Positions 23,654 through 34,970 of a stretch of DNA of 64,000 bases are shown here, in pieces. A model generated the notes under the pieces. That model saw only the letters and a program-made list of their open reading frames with translations. It made no database searches and had not been told where the DNA came from. A program made the position numbers and the translations under genes. The stretch comes from Tubiluchus corallicola (taxonomy: Eukaryota; Priapulida; Priapulimorpha; Priapulimorphida; Tubiluchidae). How positions within the stretch are numbered: the first letter of the stretch is position 1; each line of letters begins with the position of its first letter. The stretch covers positions 149,001-213,000 of the forward strand of contig JAQGDQ010000243.1 of NCBI GenBank assembly GCA_030141605.1, read 5' to 3'.

Positions 23654-25140
23654 TCATATACTCAATAGATCTTGTTCTTCTTGCAAGATAATGTCACATA
23701 TCACCTTTATTTTTTTGTTCTTTAACAATTTTTCTGTGTTTTCTAAAAAATACATTTGTACATTCCTTGTACTGCTAAAGCTGATGTCGCAACTGTCAGT
23801 CAGATATTGCTGATATGTCGATGGCATTGACAGCTTCAGGACTCTGAGCTGTTCACATTTACCAAGAATTCTCAGCGATTTTTCCATTTCTTCTGGTGCA
23901 ACATCATTGTCTGATATGTCCAACATTTTCAAGTTAATGACATCCTTCAAGGTATGACACAGCCATGGTAATGATGTCAGATTGGCATTCTTCATCTCCA
24001 GTACCGTCAAACTGTTCTGCAGGCTAGCGATAAAATTCTGCAGTTCTGAGATGTTGCTACAGAAATCGTTGTCGTTCAAGCACAAATGGTTGACGTGCCT
24101 GCAGCGATCTGAACGACTCAAGCTGAACAAGTCCCGCCATTCAATGTCTGTGTTGGTGAGATTCAGTTTGTGCAAGTGTCTTGGTGCCTTACACAGCAGA
24201 CAGTCAAGCCGTCCTTCTAAGCTGTTGCCACTGACGTCTAGGATCTTCAACTTCTCATAACTGGACAGTGCATCCGCTATGGGCATCAACGTCTCCTCTT
24301 CTTCGATATCGCTAAATGTCAATTCTAGTTGAGTCAACTCGGTAAGCAGTACCAAGGGAGGAGCAAGCTGTTCTAGATCTATTTCACAACAATGTAAACT
24401 GAGGCCTGTGATTCGTGTTGGATCCAATAGGGACAATAGACACTCTGTATGTTCTGATCCTAGAGAACTAGCTTTAAGCTTGCATATTGTAAGCGAGACA
24501 ATATCACTGGAATTCTCCTTAATGAAGTACAGAGCATCAATGATTGCGTCAATCTTTCTCACTCGGTAAATGGACAAGTCCAAAAAGATTTGAATGTGTT
24601 TGTCTGGCGAGCCCATGTTCTTGGTAGCATATTTGACGACATCAGTGAGTATCTGGTCGCCTACATACACTCCTCGAAGATCAATGCAATGCAGACCTGG
24701 TGGTAAACTTCCTTCTGAGAGACATTCACCCAAACAGTGGACAAGCGCTGTGACACTTCCTTTCACTCTTGCAAACATTTGTCTATGACTATCATGAGGT
24801 GTAAACCATGGATCAAGAGCCGGGTAGCTATACTTTCCTATTGCCGGAACCACCTCCTCTATTCGAAAAGTGCTATCTGGCCATTTGAGAAATAAATCCT
24901 TAATTCTCGATGTTAGCCGCAACTCGAACGCCTCTTTCATTAGAAACGGATATAGTTCAGCAGGTAAAAACCTTCTGCTTGTCTTGGTTGCTATAGAGAA
25001 GACCCATATATCCAACATCAACTCTTTTGAGCACAAGCTCACCAATGATGGTACTTCTTTGTCCAGGAGCTCCACAATTGGGGCCACAGATGGATCCGAT
25101 GACAACACCATTCTGTGTGCCGAGGTCAAACGTTTTAAAC
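23654..25140 (-). CDS. LRRC14/PRAME-family LRR protein, probable Cul2 ligase substrate receptor
   Basis: Large final exon. Open reading begins after an acceptor (…ATATTTTCAG, with ACTAATAC branch-point-like sequence before it) at 25140 and runs about 495 codons. The first ATG in the exon gives MVLSSDPSVAP. N-terminal SLVSLCSKEL fits the elongin BC-box S-L-x3-C-x3-L, and 17 residues later LPAELYPFL fits the Cul2-box. The latter is the same place and wording (LPRELFPPLF) as in human PRAME. Then come a WP motif, a degenerate central LRR block with GRLDCLL (PRAME/LRRC14: GRLDQLL) and C-terminal leucine-rich repeats such as LKMLDISDNDV. Known family role: substrate receptors of CUL2-elongin BC ubiquitin ligases; human LRRC14 also restrains NF-kB signalling. 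Target here unknown. The 5' exon(s) are uncertain, and it could start at the internal ATG. Confidence 0.82.
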
Positions 25141-25204
25141 CTGAAAATATTATTGGTATTAGTCTTTCCGTTGCATAAAGATAAGCGATTAGTACGGCTG
25201 ACCA

Positions 25205-25276
25205 TCATAAATATATATGTAAAATACATATATATATATATAATCTTTATTTGCCATTAAAATACATTGATAATTG

Positions 25277-25307
<31 letters not shown>

Positions 25308-25310
25308 TGA
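25205..25310 (-). mobile_element. LINE 3' tail fragment with TA and TATG repeats
   Basis: On the minus strand TATTTTAATGGCAAATAAAG is followed by ATT and (AT)n. This is the same terminus as the LINE fragment at 38094-38140. (TATG)n lies on the other side at 25279-25308. Confidence 0.6.
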
Positions 25311-25315
25311 GAAAC

Positions 25316-25325
25316 GTCACGTGAC
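25316..25325. promoter_or_regulatory. Perfect CLEAR/E-box palindrome
   Basis: GTCACGTGAC is the exact TFEB/MITF CLEAR consensus. It lies in the first recognisable intron or 5' flank of the LRRC14-like gene, beside a TATG microsatellite. Use as a regulatory site is unproven. Confidence 0.3.
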
Positions 25326-25631
25326 AAATCTCGACAATATGAGACACCTAACTATAAACATTATCATTTCACAAACGTAGTGTTGAATTACGTAGAATAA
25401 AAGTACAAAATGATTTATATATAAAAATTGTATAAGATTTGTACTAATTATGTACTAATACTAATTAATTTGTCATTAATGCTTGACAATAAATAACATA
25501 ATTGAGGACAGTCTATGGATGAATAACTAATTACAACTTGTTTGCACTGAATGCAAAGTTGCTTCGTACTTTCAGCGCCAGACAACTGCAAAAAATGACC
25601 ACCGTTAAAAATAAGCATCTGTTCTAATTAC

Positions 25632-25860
25632 CTTTTTTGGAAGCTAGTAAGTTTGATAGTTTTAACCCGTAATTCGAATAATATAATAACTTTTTTACTT
25701 TCGAAGACACACGATCAGTCAATTCAAACTTAAGGTATGTAAAATGCAAGCCTCTCTCTCCATATATATAGGCGTACATACCGTTGCATGTGTTTGTCTT
25801 ATCTATGTGCAAGCATTTGTGGCGCCAAGATGTCGGCTGTCTCGGTGGATCTTCTCTCAA
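25632..25860 (-). CDS. Candidate upstream coding exon of the LRRC14-like gene
   Basis: The minus-strand frame from ATG at 25860 ends ...KLSNLLASKK then AAAAAAG|GTAATT, a usable donor leaving one base. The next exon starts with GT, completing a glycine codon, and the frame then continues in phase into LKRLTSAHRM. Phase agreement is one chance in three, the donor is mediocre and the peptide matches no domain I know. It may instead be a 5' UTR. Confidence 0.22.
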
Positions 25861-26689
25861 GGTGACTTCTTCTACATTTTTTTATTTAACCAGCTGCTGG
25901 GAGTCACAAAGATGCCACCAACTACAACAATAATAATATCGCACATGCATAAGTCCATGGACAAGTTCCCTATTAGCCTACATACGAACTGCACATTGCT
26001 AATAATGAATAATAGACATACTGATGGTTTACAAAAATTATCAGACGAACTGATGACGCTTTTTTCTTCAAACACATAAAACAGTAACTATTGATTCCTA
26101 TTTTAACTGTAATATCTTTTCCTAAGAATATACTTTGTATAGGTTAAAACAAAGTTAGAAAAACTTTTATTACTGTAATATCATTTCCTAAGAATATACT
26201 TTGTATATCTTAAAAAAGTTTAGAAAAGTTTTATCTGTCATGAAGGCGCCAAAGCAATTTTGTTCCAAGTAAAAAAGTTTAAAATAAAGATTAAAGATTT
26301 CAATAGGTAGTTTTCGACCAAAATGATAAAAAAATGAAACTGAATACCTTAAATTCAATAATAAAAATGGTAAAATTTCTCTTGCAAGCAGGAGCTGGTG
26401 AAACAAACTGCTTTTATTTGTTTTTGTTTTGAATTCGCACGTGCTTTTATGTCAACTATTGTTAGTGATGCAACAAATAATAGTTGTCGTAAATCAGCTG
26501 AAATTGGATCTGCCATTATAGAATTACTGATTTATGTTTCACTCTTTTTATAACCAAAATTTTACTAAATTGTGTGCAACTTGTGCACGCACACACATTA
26601 TATAGATAATTCTTTCTTATTAGATTGAAAATGATTTTTTTTTATTTATAACATATCAAGATTATTATTAATTGTGGTTCAAACACGCA

Positions 26690-26810
26690 ATTAATTTAAT
26701 TTTGAAACCAAGCTTTGAAAAACGGTAGGCGAGGAAAATTTGGAACACAGCCTGGATTGATTTCGACCTTGTGCTAGCAAGGCAGGTGCCATGACCGCTA
26801 GACCACCATG
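26690..26810 (-). mobile_element. tRNA-derived SINE, minus copy
   Basis: Minus strand reads GGTGGTCTAGCGGTCATGGC (A-box side), a TTGCTAG anticodon-loop region and a damaged B-box GGTCGAAATC. A body CAAA...TCGCCTACCGTTTTTCAAAG shared with the neighbouring plus copy follows. The two copies lie head to head. Confidence 0.65.
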
Positions 26811-26825
26811 TTCATGATCACCGAT

Positions 26826-26945
26826 ACACGATAGTCAAGTGGATATGGCGTTTGCATTGTAAGCAGGGGTCCTTGGTTCAAATCCTAGCTGTGTTCTAAA
26901 CAGTCGCCGTTTTTCAAAGTTTGTTTTCAAACCAAATTAAATGTG
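26826..26945 (+). mobile_element. tRNA-Thr(UGU)-derived SINE, plus copy
   Basis: A cloverleaf can be drawn: acceptor ACACGAT with GCTGTGT, D-stem GTCA/TGGC around AGTGGATA, anticodon stem TTTGC/GCAGG around ATTGTAA (anticodon TGT) and T-stem CTTGG/CCTAG around TTCAAAT. The SINE body GTCGCCGTTTTTCAAAG continues past the tRNA part, so this is not a plain tRNA gene. Confidence 0.7.
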
Positions 26946-27107
26946 GGTTGTGCCAACATGAATGTAAAAATATCGGTAACGATTAAAATCTAAAAAAAAA
27001 CAACAACTGTTTTTATGCATTTGCTGCAAGCTGCTATGCATCATAAAAGCAGGGCCTACGAACGCCTAACATCAAGGGTAGAAACAGTAAACCAGTGAAT
27101 GTGCGCT

Positions 27108-27757
27108 CCACAGGTTGGGCCGTATTTATGTCGCTTTTAATATAACACGCTATGGTGATGAGTCATGGCAAAGATGCAAGTATCTCGGTAGTCTGCTGGG
27201 AACAGAGGACGACATTTCAAGACGGAAGATAATGGCATTATCAGTTTACTTAAAAGTCACAAAAGTTTTTGAAAGTAGGAAGATTTCTTTGGAAACAAAA
27301 ATTAGAATATTCTCAGCCTTAGTTGAAACTGTATTTCTGTATAACTCTGAGCTCTGGACATTAAAAGCAAATCATAAAACTGAAATCGATGCGTTTCAAA
27401 GGCGAAATTACAGAAACATTTTGGGTATTAGATGGCCAAAGAAAATTTCAAACAAAGATCTATATGAAAAAAAATAAAGAAGAACCTTGGACAAGAAAAA
27501 TAAAAAGACGCCGTCTAAGATGGGTTGGGCATATGCTTAGACTACCTGATGATGTTCCAGTGAAGATAGCTCTTCAACAAGCCATAGAACCAGCTAAAAA
27601 ACCTGCAGGAGGACAAATGTTAACATATTTAGATTTTGCACAGAAAGATTTAAACACTTCAGCATTGATCCTTAGAAATAAATCCACTTGGGGTATTGCG
27701 GCGAGCAGGGAGTCCTGGTATAGGGAGGTGAGCAGAATCATGTCACTGGACGTATGA
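27108..27757 (+). pseudogene. LINE ORF2 C-terminal relic with frameshift
   Basis: Frame one reads CKYLGSLLGTEDDISRRK, then KIRIFSALVETVFLYNSELW and IDAFQRRNYRNILGIRW, the classic thumb and C-terminal region of craniate/invertebrate non-LTR RTs. A frameshift near 27470 moves to RRRLRWVGHMLRLPDD, the continuation of the same protein. 5'-truncated and dead. Its 3' side is abutted by a MITE at 27837. Confidence 0.85.
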
Positions 27758-27836
27758 TTCATTGAAGAAAAAGAGGAATAGAATTAGCGAGGCATAAGTT
27801 TGTAGGCATCTAGATTTAAAAAGCCAATTATATTTA

Positions 27837-28863
27837 GGTTTTACGTGTCAAATGTAGACCTGCGTTAACTCAAATGTAGATTTAGGTAATTCAAATGTGT
27901 CTTGGTAACTCAAATGTAGACTTTGGTAGTTCAAATGTGTTAACAATGGTTTTCAAGAAATCTTAAGCGTTTTTGGTAAGTCAAATGCAGACACATGTCA
28001 AGTCAATTGTGACATTGGTATCTGAAATGTGGATAGGTGGTAAAGTATAAGAATGTTAAATTTAATCTCATTTAATCTCAATTTAATAATTGCTGTGAAA
28101 ATAATAACTTTATAGGTCTACTAATGGTTCACTAATATTCTGTAAACTTTACATGCCACTGGAACTGTTAGAGAAAAAAATACGTTCTTAAAATAAACAA
28201 TGTTTCTTGAGAGAAACTAATTCATTAATGCAGTGCTAATGCATTACTTAAAAAACTAATTAGTGATTCACTGTTCATTGGGAAGTGGGAACCGATTTAT
28301 TCTTTTCTGCCGACATTTTTTGTAAAACGTTGACAAATAAAATGTAGAATTGGTGTATATATTAATAATTGTATAATTGTTAACTTATTTATGTACAACA
28401 CTTTTAAGTGTTCTTATCAAATAAACATTTTCTTCATATTTGAAAAATGTATTAACGTCCATGCAAATAGTTGCAAATTAATTAAATATAATAAAAAAAT
28501 GATGCTGCCGATAGCACCATGACCATAAAATGTAATTTTAATCTGGTTTTATATTTTTGTAATTTGCACTTAAATTAGTTAATTACCGATTTATTCAAAG
28601 TACCGCATCTACATTTGACTTACCTAAGTCACATTTGAGTCACCAAAACACATTTGAAATTCTTATGTCTACATTTGACTTACGTAAGTCACATTTAAGC
28701 TTTCCTGTGTCTACATTTGACGTGTAAAACCTTTAAAACGTTGACAAATAAAATGTAGAATTGTGTTTGAGTTACCAAAACACATTCGAAATTCCTATGT
28801 CTACATTTGACTTACCTAAGTCACATTTGAATTTTCCTGTGTCTACATTTGACGTGTAAAACC
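27837..28863. mobile_element. MITE with TA flanks and CAAATGTAGAC subterminal repeats
   Basis: Ends GGTTTTACGTGTCAAATGTA ... TACATTTGACGTGTAAAACC are inverted, and both are flanked by TA. Inside each arm TCAAATGTAGAC / TCAAATGTGTC motifs recur at short intervals. 1,027 bp, no open frame. A TA target suggests a Tc1/mariner-type element. A related 535-bp element lies at 33374-33908. Confidence 0.78.
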
Positions 28864-28965
28864 TATAATGCACTGCTACGGAGAAAGACAACGAAAGACC
28901 ATCGATGCTTCCCCCATATTACATGTAACGAATGTGTATTTCTGACACTTGTTGTTGTCTTCTAG

Positions 28966-29071
28966 ACCACACAAGAAATTTGGAAAATTAAAACGCGTAC
29001 CTGTGCCATTTTTAGCAATGAGCTGTGCAGCAGGTCACTGCAGTGAGGCTTCTCCACCGATGATGTTACAG
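28966..29071 (+). CDS. Candidate 5' exon (plus strand)
   Basis: A strong acceptor (TTGTTGTTGTCTTCTAG) and strong donor (TTACAG|GTGAGC) bound an open frame PHKKFGKLKRVPVPFLAM, then SCAAGHCSEA and PPMMLQ, ending in phase 0. Phase 0 would join the CSPP1-like exon at 31208 if the acceptor TTTAG|GTGAGG is used. No homology recognised; it may be part of another transcript. Confidence 0.25.
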
Positions 29072-29084
29072 GTGAGCCTTATAT

Positions 29085-29280
29085 CGCCCCAGCGCGATGG
29101 AACCCACCGCGGAAATAGGATGGCTTAACTGCGATGCTATACCAAAATCATATCGCCATGCCTCAGTTAATTTCACGGATGATGACGCAATAAAATAATC
29201 CATGGCAACCACGATAGTGTACGGTAGCAACCACAGGCGGTTGAGCACTCCGTTTGTCAGGGCGCCAAATTTGAAGTAAG
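29085..29280 (+). promoter_or_regulatory. CpG-richer patch with strong splice donor: candidate promoter/first exon
   Basis: Local base composition is clearly richer in G, C and CG than the surroundings. ATG at 29202 opens MATTIVYGSNHRRLSTPF and the frame ends at TTTGAA|GTAAGT (29276), a near-consensus donor. An in-frame stop precedes the ATG. Splicing to the ATG-containing exon at 31208-31316 would make this a 5' UTR or a short upstream ORF. This is the best candidate start region for the CSPP1-like gene. Confidence 0.35.
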
Positions 29281-29399
29281 TATTGCAAAATTTTACACAA
29301 GGTTCGAATTTTTGGAGTTTGCTGAACTCATTTCTGCTGGAAAGTGAGAAGCTCGAGCGAGTAACAAAGAAGGAGAAATGATGTGGGACAGAAACGAGC

Positions 29400-29404
29400 G
29401 GAGA

Positions 29405-29448
<44 letters not shown>

Positions 29449-29449
29449 A

Positions 29450-29494
<45 letters not shown>

Positions 29495-29608
29495 AGGGAG
29501 AGAAAGAGAGTTCTGAGATAGAGAGAAAGAGAAAGAGAAAGAGAGGGGAGAGAGAGAGAAAGAGAGAGAGAGACAGAGAGAGAGAGGGGGAGACAGACAA
29601 AAAGAGAA

Positions 29609-29654
<46 letters not shown>

Positions 29655-29730
29655 AAAGGAAAGAGAGAGAGAGAGAGAGAAAAAGAGTTCTAAGAGAAAA
29701 AGAGAGAGAAAAGGGGGAGCACACAGAGAG
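29400..29730. repeat. GA-rich satellite 1
   Basis: (GA)n with AAAG, GGGG and ACAG interruptions. The ERERER and SLSLSL open frames on either strand are artefacts. Confidence 0.95.
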
Positions 29731-29861
29731 GACATGACATATATTGGCTATATAACGTAATTTATAGCCAACATAACACATAACATATATGTAATTAATT
29801 TGCACAAATCATGTAAATTAAACACTCCATAAAAAGACTTCTTTACACAGCAAGCCTGAAC

Positions 29862-29975
29862 CCCCAACACTCAGCGGCAGAGCCTGAACTCAACAGGATC
29901 CTTGTGGCAAGACCGAAACGTGGCTCATTATCAATGATAACTTTCTAAGGTGAGTCACTGAACCGACAGAATAAC
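29862..29975. repeat. Dispersed repeat, copy 2 of 3
   Basis: Shares GACCGAAACGTGGCTCATTA...CTAAGGTGAGTCACTGAACCG with copies at 13372 and 32250. Because it is repeated and all frames close, it is not treated as an exon despite its acceptor- and donor-like ends. Confidence 0.5.
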
Positions 29976-30710
29976 TTATTTCATGTTGTAGTCATTGCCA
30001 TTGTCGTTGTTACTATTTACATTAAAATGACTGCAACATTGTTGACAAGAGTAAAATCAATTAAGCGTTTTTATGGACCCTATAAGAAAGCATTTTTGAT
30101 GGACAAAATCTTGTAGAGCTAGCTAGCAAAGTTCAAATGATTTTCGGTGTAATGTTGACCAGATTTGGTGCAAAAATTGACCTTGGGTTAAGTTGGTCAA
30201 GTGGTAAAGTGCACAAAAATGCAAATACACAGCTGTTGTGTGGGGATTATGATTAAATATAATTATACTTAGTAAAAATCGAAAAATATAAAAATGTCTT
30301 GCATTGACGGTCAGACGTCACTAGTAAGGTTATTCAAAAGTATGCACAAAGAGACAAGCCTTAAAACATTACGGTAGCATCCAGCGTAAGCAGAAGAGAA
30401 AAAAATGAAAATTTAATTTTAGTGCTGCGTGAATTAGTATTTTAGTGCAAAGTCTCACATTTGACTTAATTACGTTTAACAGGTAAAAACAGATACACAA
30501 TGGCACGGCAAAGCCTTTGGAGTTTTTTAATTTGCTACAGAAGTCCATCAAGAAAGGGAAAGAGAGGAGATATTTTTTATAATAATATATAATAATAATA
30601 AAGAAATGAACGTACATATATACAAAAAGGTGCCTCTTTTTGCAGGCTCAGATCAACAATTTCCATTTTCATATTACAAATCTTTTAAATATTTCCAGCT
30701 TCACTGAGAA

Positions 30711-30711
30711 G

Positions 30712-30782
<71 letters not shown>

Positions 30783-30830
30783 TAAGAGAGAGAGAGAGAG
30801 GGGGGAGAGAGAGAAAGAGAAAGAGAGTTC

Positions 30831-30877
<47 letters not shown>

Positions 30878-30938
30878 AGAGAGGAGAAAGAAAAGGAAAG
30901 AGAGAGGGAGAGAGAGAAAGAGAAAGAGAGAGAGAGAG

Positions 30939-30981
<43 letters not shown>

Positions 30982-31052
30982 AGGCAGACAAAAAGAGAAA
31001 GAGAGCGAGAGAGAGAAAGAAAAAGAAAGAGAGAGGGAGAGAGAGAAAGAGA

Positions 31053-31091
<39 letters not shown>

Positions 31092-31097
31092 GAAAGA
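30711..31097. repeat. GA-rich satellite 2
   Basis: A long (GA)n block about 120 bp upstream of the first CSPP1-like coding exon. GAGA tracts near promoters can bind GAGA-type factors, but here it looks like a plain satellite. Confidence 0.95.
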
Positions 31098-31219
31098 TGA
31101 TGATTTAAGTAGAATGACACAATAGAGATTCAAGAGATTCACACATATAAGCATAAAAGATAAGTGGACGTCAGCCCCTCGCCATTACATTTTTAGCTGC
31201 AGTTTAGGTGAGGAACAAG

Positions 31220-31316
31220 ATGCACAGAAAAACTCAGGAACAACAAGCCTTTCAGGAGCCAACACAACGTCGCTTAATAAACCCTAACAGAGGTCCTATG
31301 ACTCTACAACATGATC
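31220..31316 (+). CDS. CSPP1-like first recognised coding exon
   Basis: ATG at 31220 opens MHRKTQEQQAFQEPTQRRL and the exon ends CATGATC|GTAAGT in phase 1, joining LTPKDLLARRKSVDDLPG in the next exon. The frame is also open from an acceptor at 31207 (TTTAG|GTGAGG), so an upstream coding exon is possible. Confidence 0.6.
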
Positions 31317-34312
31317 GTAAGTTCCTTATTATCAAATTCAAAATGCATTCCCATCCGTTGTATTTAATAAGTTAATAGGTGCATGTGTATGTCTTCAATC
31401 TACTGTGTGTGCATGCTTGGCATATACATCTTATTTCAGCGGCAGATGCTTTTAAAATCTGTTGCCAATCAATGCGATAATTATGAACGTTTTCATTCTG
31501 TAGCAAGTAAAATGCTGTAATCATAGCTATTCCACTTCTTCACTTCAGGACTACACATTCTTGCAATAATTATGAACGTTTTCATTCTGTTGCATGTAAA
31601 ATGCTGTAATCATAGCTATTCCACTTCTTCACTTCAGGACTACACATTCTTGCTAGGAATTTGCCGAGCTAATCGAAATGACTGAGTTAAATTTTCCTAA
31701 GGTTGGCTAGCTCAGTATGTCGTGTGCTACAATTTTTATAGTACTTGATTAATTTAAGGTGCTAAATTTGTGTCACCTTTTTTACATGCAGTCACTCCCA
31801 AAGACCTATTAGCTCGTAGGAAATCCGTGGATGACCTTCCAGGCACAGCAGCCGATCACAAATATAAGGTAGGTCGAAAGAAGCCATTTTCAAAGCTATC
31901 ATACGTTTGTATTCACTAGTAACAGTAGTGAAGCCAGGCCTACTCTAGAAATCATCTTGAACGCACAGCACATGAAAACTGAGCTTTCAATTAAAACTGT
32001 TGACGAAAGTGATTCGGCTGTGAACCTAAGCATCCTCAAGTACAACTAGCAACAGGATGGATGACTGGCACGACAACTTAACCTAGGTTTCAAATTAAAC
32101 AAAAAATTATCTGCATAACTACTATATTTTTATAGAATAGAAAAAAATATAGAAATTTATTTTTTACATGAATATACACCAAAATTGCATATAATACAAT
32201 ATTCCCATGATAATCCATGCATGACTGGCACTTTAAAAACAGACACAACCGGAATCCAGCATTCAATGCAAAGTTTGTGGCGGGACCGGAAGTAAGCTCA
32301 AAGATAATCTAAGATGAGACCCTGAACCGGACAAATGTCTTTGCCACGTTCGGTCATGTCCTGTACAAGGCAAACATACCGAACTTAGGTAGTCGTAAGC
32401 TGTTTTTGCAAAGCATGGTTGAGGAGCTATACGTGGTCTAATAATCATAGCGTTTGCTTTGTAATTAAAGGTTCCTGGTTCGATACCAAACTTGATTCCG
32501 TTTTTTCACATTTCCTTCTTTTCGATAACTTCTTATTTCAAAAACTAATTGGCCTAACTGAGGCAAAGCGGATTTATTTTATTTATTAATAAGTAATTTA
32601 ACAATTAATATTTGAATCAAGGGTTTGTTCAACGTTTAATTAAAATCTACAAAACTTCCTAGAACACGGAGTCTGAGCGGATTTTTCTAAATTAAATTCG
32701 GCCATGTTTAAATGCATGATTTTATCAGTAATCTAAAAGTAATGAGATGATTAATAATTATCCATTGACAGACTTTACGGCAGTGCGATCTTGGCAGAAG
32801 GTTGCTAATCTTGCAAACAAGTTCTTAAGACGAACGACTTAATCAGTTATTAGTGCCTTGCACCAACACTTTATAAATCTATAATGTTGTTTATATTGAT
32901 TCTTAGTTACGTCATGGGATTCGCATTTATTACCTTACTTACACCTAAGATATCTCTGTCTAATGCATGCCAATGCTATAATGCGACGGCAAAACTAACA
33001 AACAGACAGTTCTGATTTTGACAACAAGAATTATTTATTTGTGTTCAGTGTTATGTATATTAGTTCTTTACAGCTTTATAATGAATGGAAAACATAGGTA
33101 CATGGTTTTGCATGTTAGATCGGGTACTAGCTAGGTGAGTTAGAAATACTTTTGCTTATTTTTTGTTAATTCTAGTCGTTTTGCTAGTAAATGTTAAAAC
33201 AGTTTATAGTAATTAATAATATAACTAAAGAACTACACTTACGTTTGCCGACAAATTATGCGAAAATCTTGATAAGTCGTTAAGTTGTTTCGACCCACAT
33301 GCGTTAAAAAACAGTAGATAATCAGTAGAGAGCTAAGAATAAAGAACGGCGAGGTTGGGAAATATTTACTATAGGTTTTACACGTCAAATCTAGACACAG
33401 GAAAGTTCAAATGTGACTTAGGTAAGTCAAATGTAGACATAGGAATTTCGAATGTGTTTTGGTAACTCAAATGTGACTTAGGGAAGTCAAATGTAGACAT
33501 AGAAATTAGCACTGCATTAATGAATGAGCTTTTCTCAAGAAACATTGTTTATTTTAAGAACGTATTGTTTTCTCTAACAGTTCCAATAGTATGTAAAGTT
33601 TGCAGAAAATTAGTGAACTATTAGTAGACCTATAAAGTTATTAATTTCACAGCAATTATTAAATTTAGATTAAAGGGGATTAAATTTCACATCCTTAAAC
33701 TTTACCACCTATCCACATTTGAGATACCAATGTCACATTTGACTTGAAATGTGTCTACATTTGAGTTACCAAAAATGCTTAAGATTTCTTGAAAACCATT
33801 GTTAACACATTTGAACTACCTAAGTCTACATTTGAGTTACCAAGACACATTTGAATTACCTAAATCTACATTTGAGTTAACGCAGGTCTACATTTGACGT
33901 GTAAAACCTATAGCTGCATTTTTGTGTAATTTGAAGATATTATTTTTAAGCGACATTGTAAATGATACTTACACTCCCTTTTAAAAGTTTATCAATGTTT
34001 TTTTGGGGTTATAAAAAATCGTATAGACCATTGACCTATATACTGCATGCATACCAGCATTTGTATATATAATGATCTACTATCTTATTTATCGTTCATC
34101 GAACTCTATACCTCTCACACTAGTTTAAGCAAGAGGCTAGGCAGAGGTCATAAGTGACGAAACGACAAGGGGTTTTCAATGTGACCTTAATTAATGTAGT
34201 TAATCTCATTACTAGGGTAAACTACCAAACAGTTGATTTTACGTGTCATTTTTATTATTAAAAGACTTTCATTAAACCTCATTTTAATCACGAAGCACAG
34301 CATTTTTGTACC

Positions 34313-34348
<36 letters not shown>

Positions 34349-34883
34349 CTTATTCATTTAGTATTAATTCATTCACTCACTCGGTCACTCACGTATTCAT
34401 TCATTCATTCATTCACTCGTTCATCCGTTCGTTCGTTCATTCATTCATTCATTCATTCATTCATTCATTCATTCATTCATTCATTCATTCATTCATTCAT
34501 TCATTCATGCATTCATTCATTCACTTATATTTATTCGTTCGTTCGTTCATTCATTCTTTTATTCTTTCAATTATTGCTGGCTTGTTTGCTTGCCTACTTG
34601 TCACTTATCAGCACTTATGTTGAAGTGTTGATTTGGCAGCAGGAGGAAACAACGGCACAAATTTTTAATTTTGTGCACCTCCAGGGAAAAATAATTGATT
34701 TGGTGATTCATAAGATCCAGACAAAAATTATTCTGTCATTTGAGCCAAAAATTTAGTAAATTAAGTTAACGTAAGCCCTGTAAGGTGAGGAGAATGCTGA
34801 TACAACGACGACGACGACGACGACGACGACGATGATGATGATGATGGTGATAATGATGATGATGATGGTGATGATGATGATGG

Positions 34884-34922
<39 letters not shown>

Positions 34923-34923
34923 C

Positions 34924-34970
<47 letters not shown>

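Noticed and set aside
26826-26897. A functional tRNA-Thr(UGU) gene
   Set aside because: The cloverleaf folds, but the T-stem has a mismatch, the acceptor stem is weak, and the flanking body is shared with other copies, so it is a SINE head.
29870-29951. Exon-like block SLNPQHSAAEPELNRILVA with GTGAGT donor
   Set aside because: It belongs to a dispersed repeat with two other copies, and the only open frame reaches TAA just before the donor.
29293-31154. Long E-R or S-L rich open frames on both strands
   Set aside because: They are translations of (GA)n satellites; frame openness is automatic.
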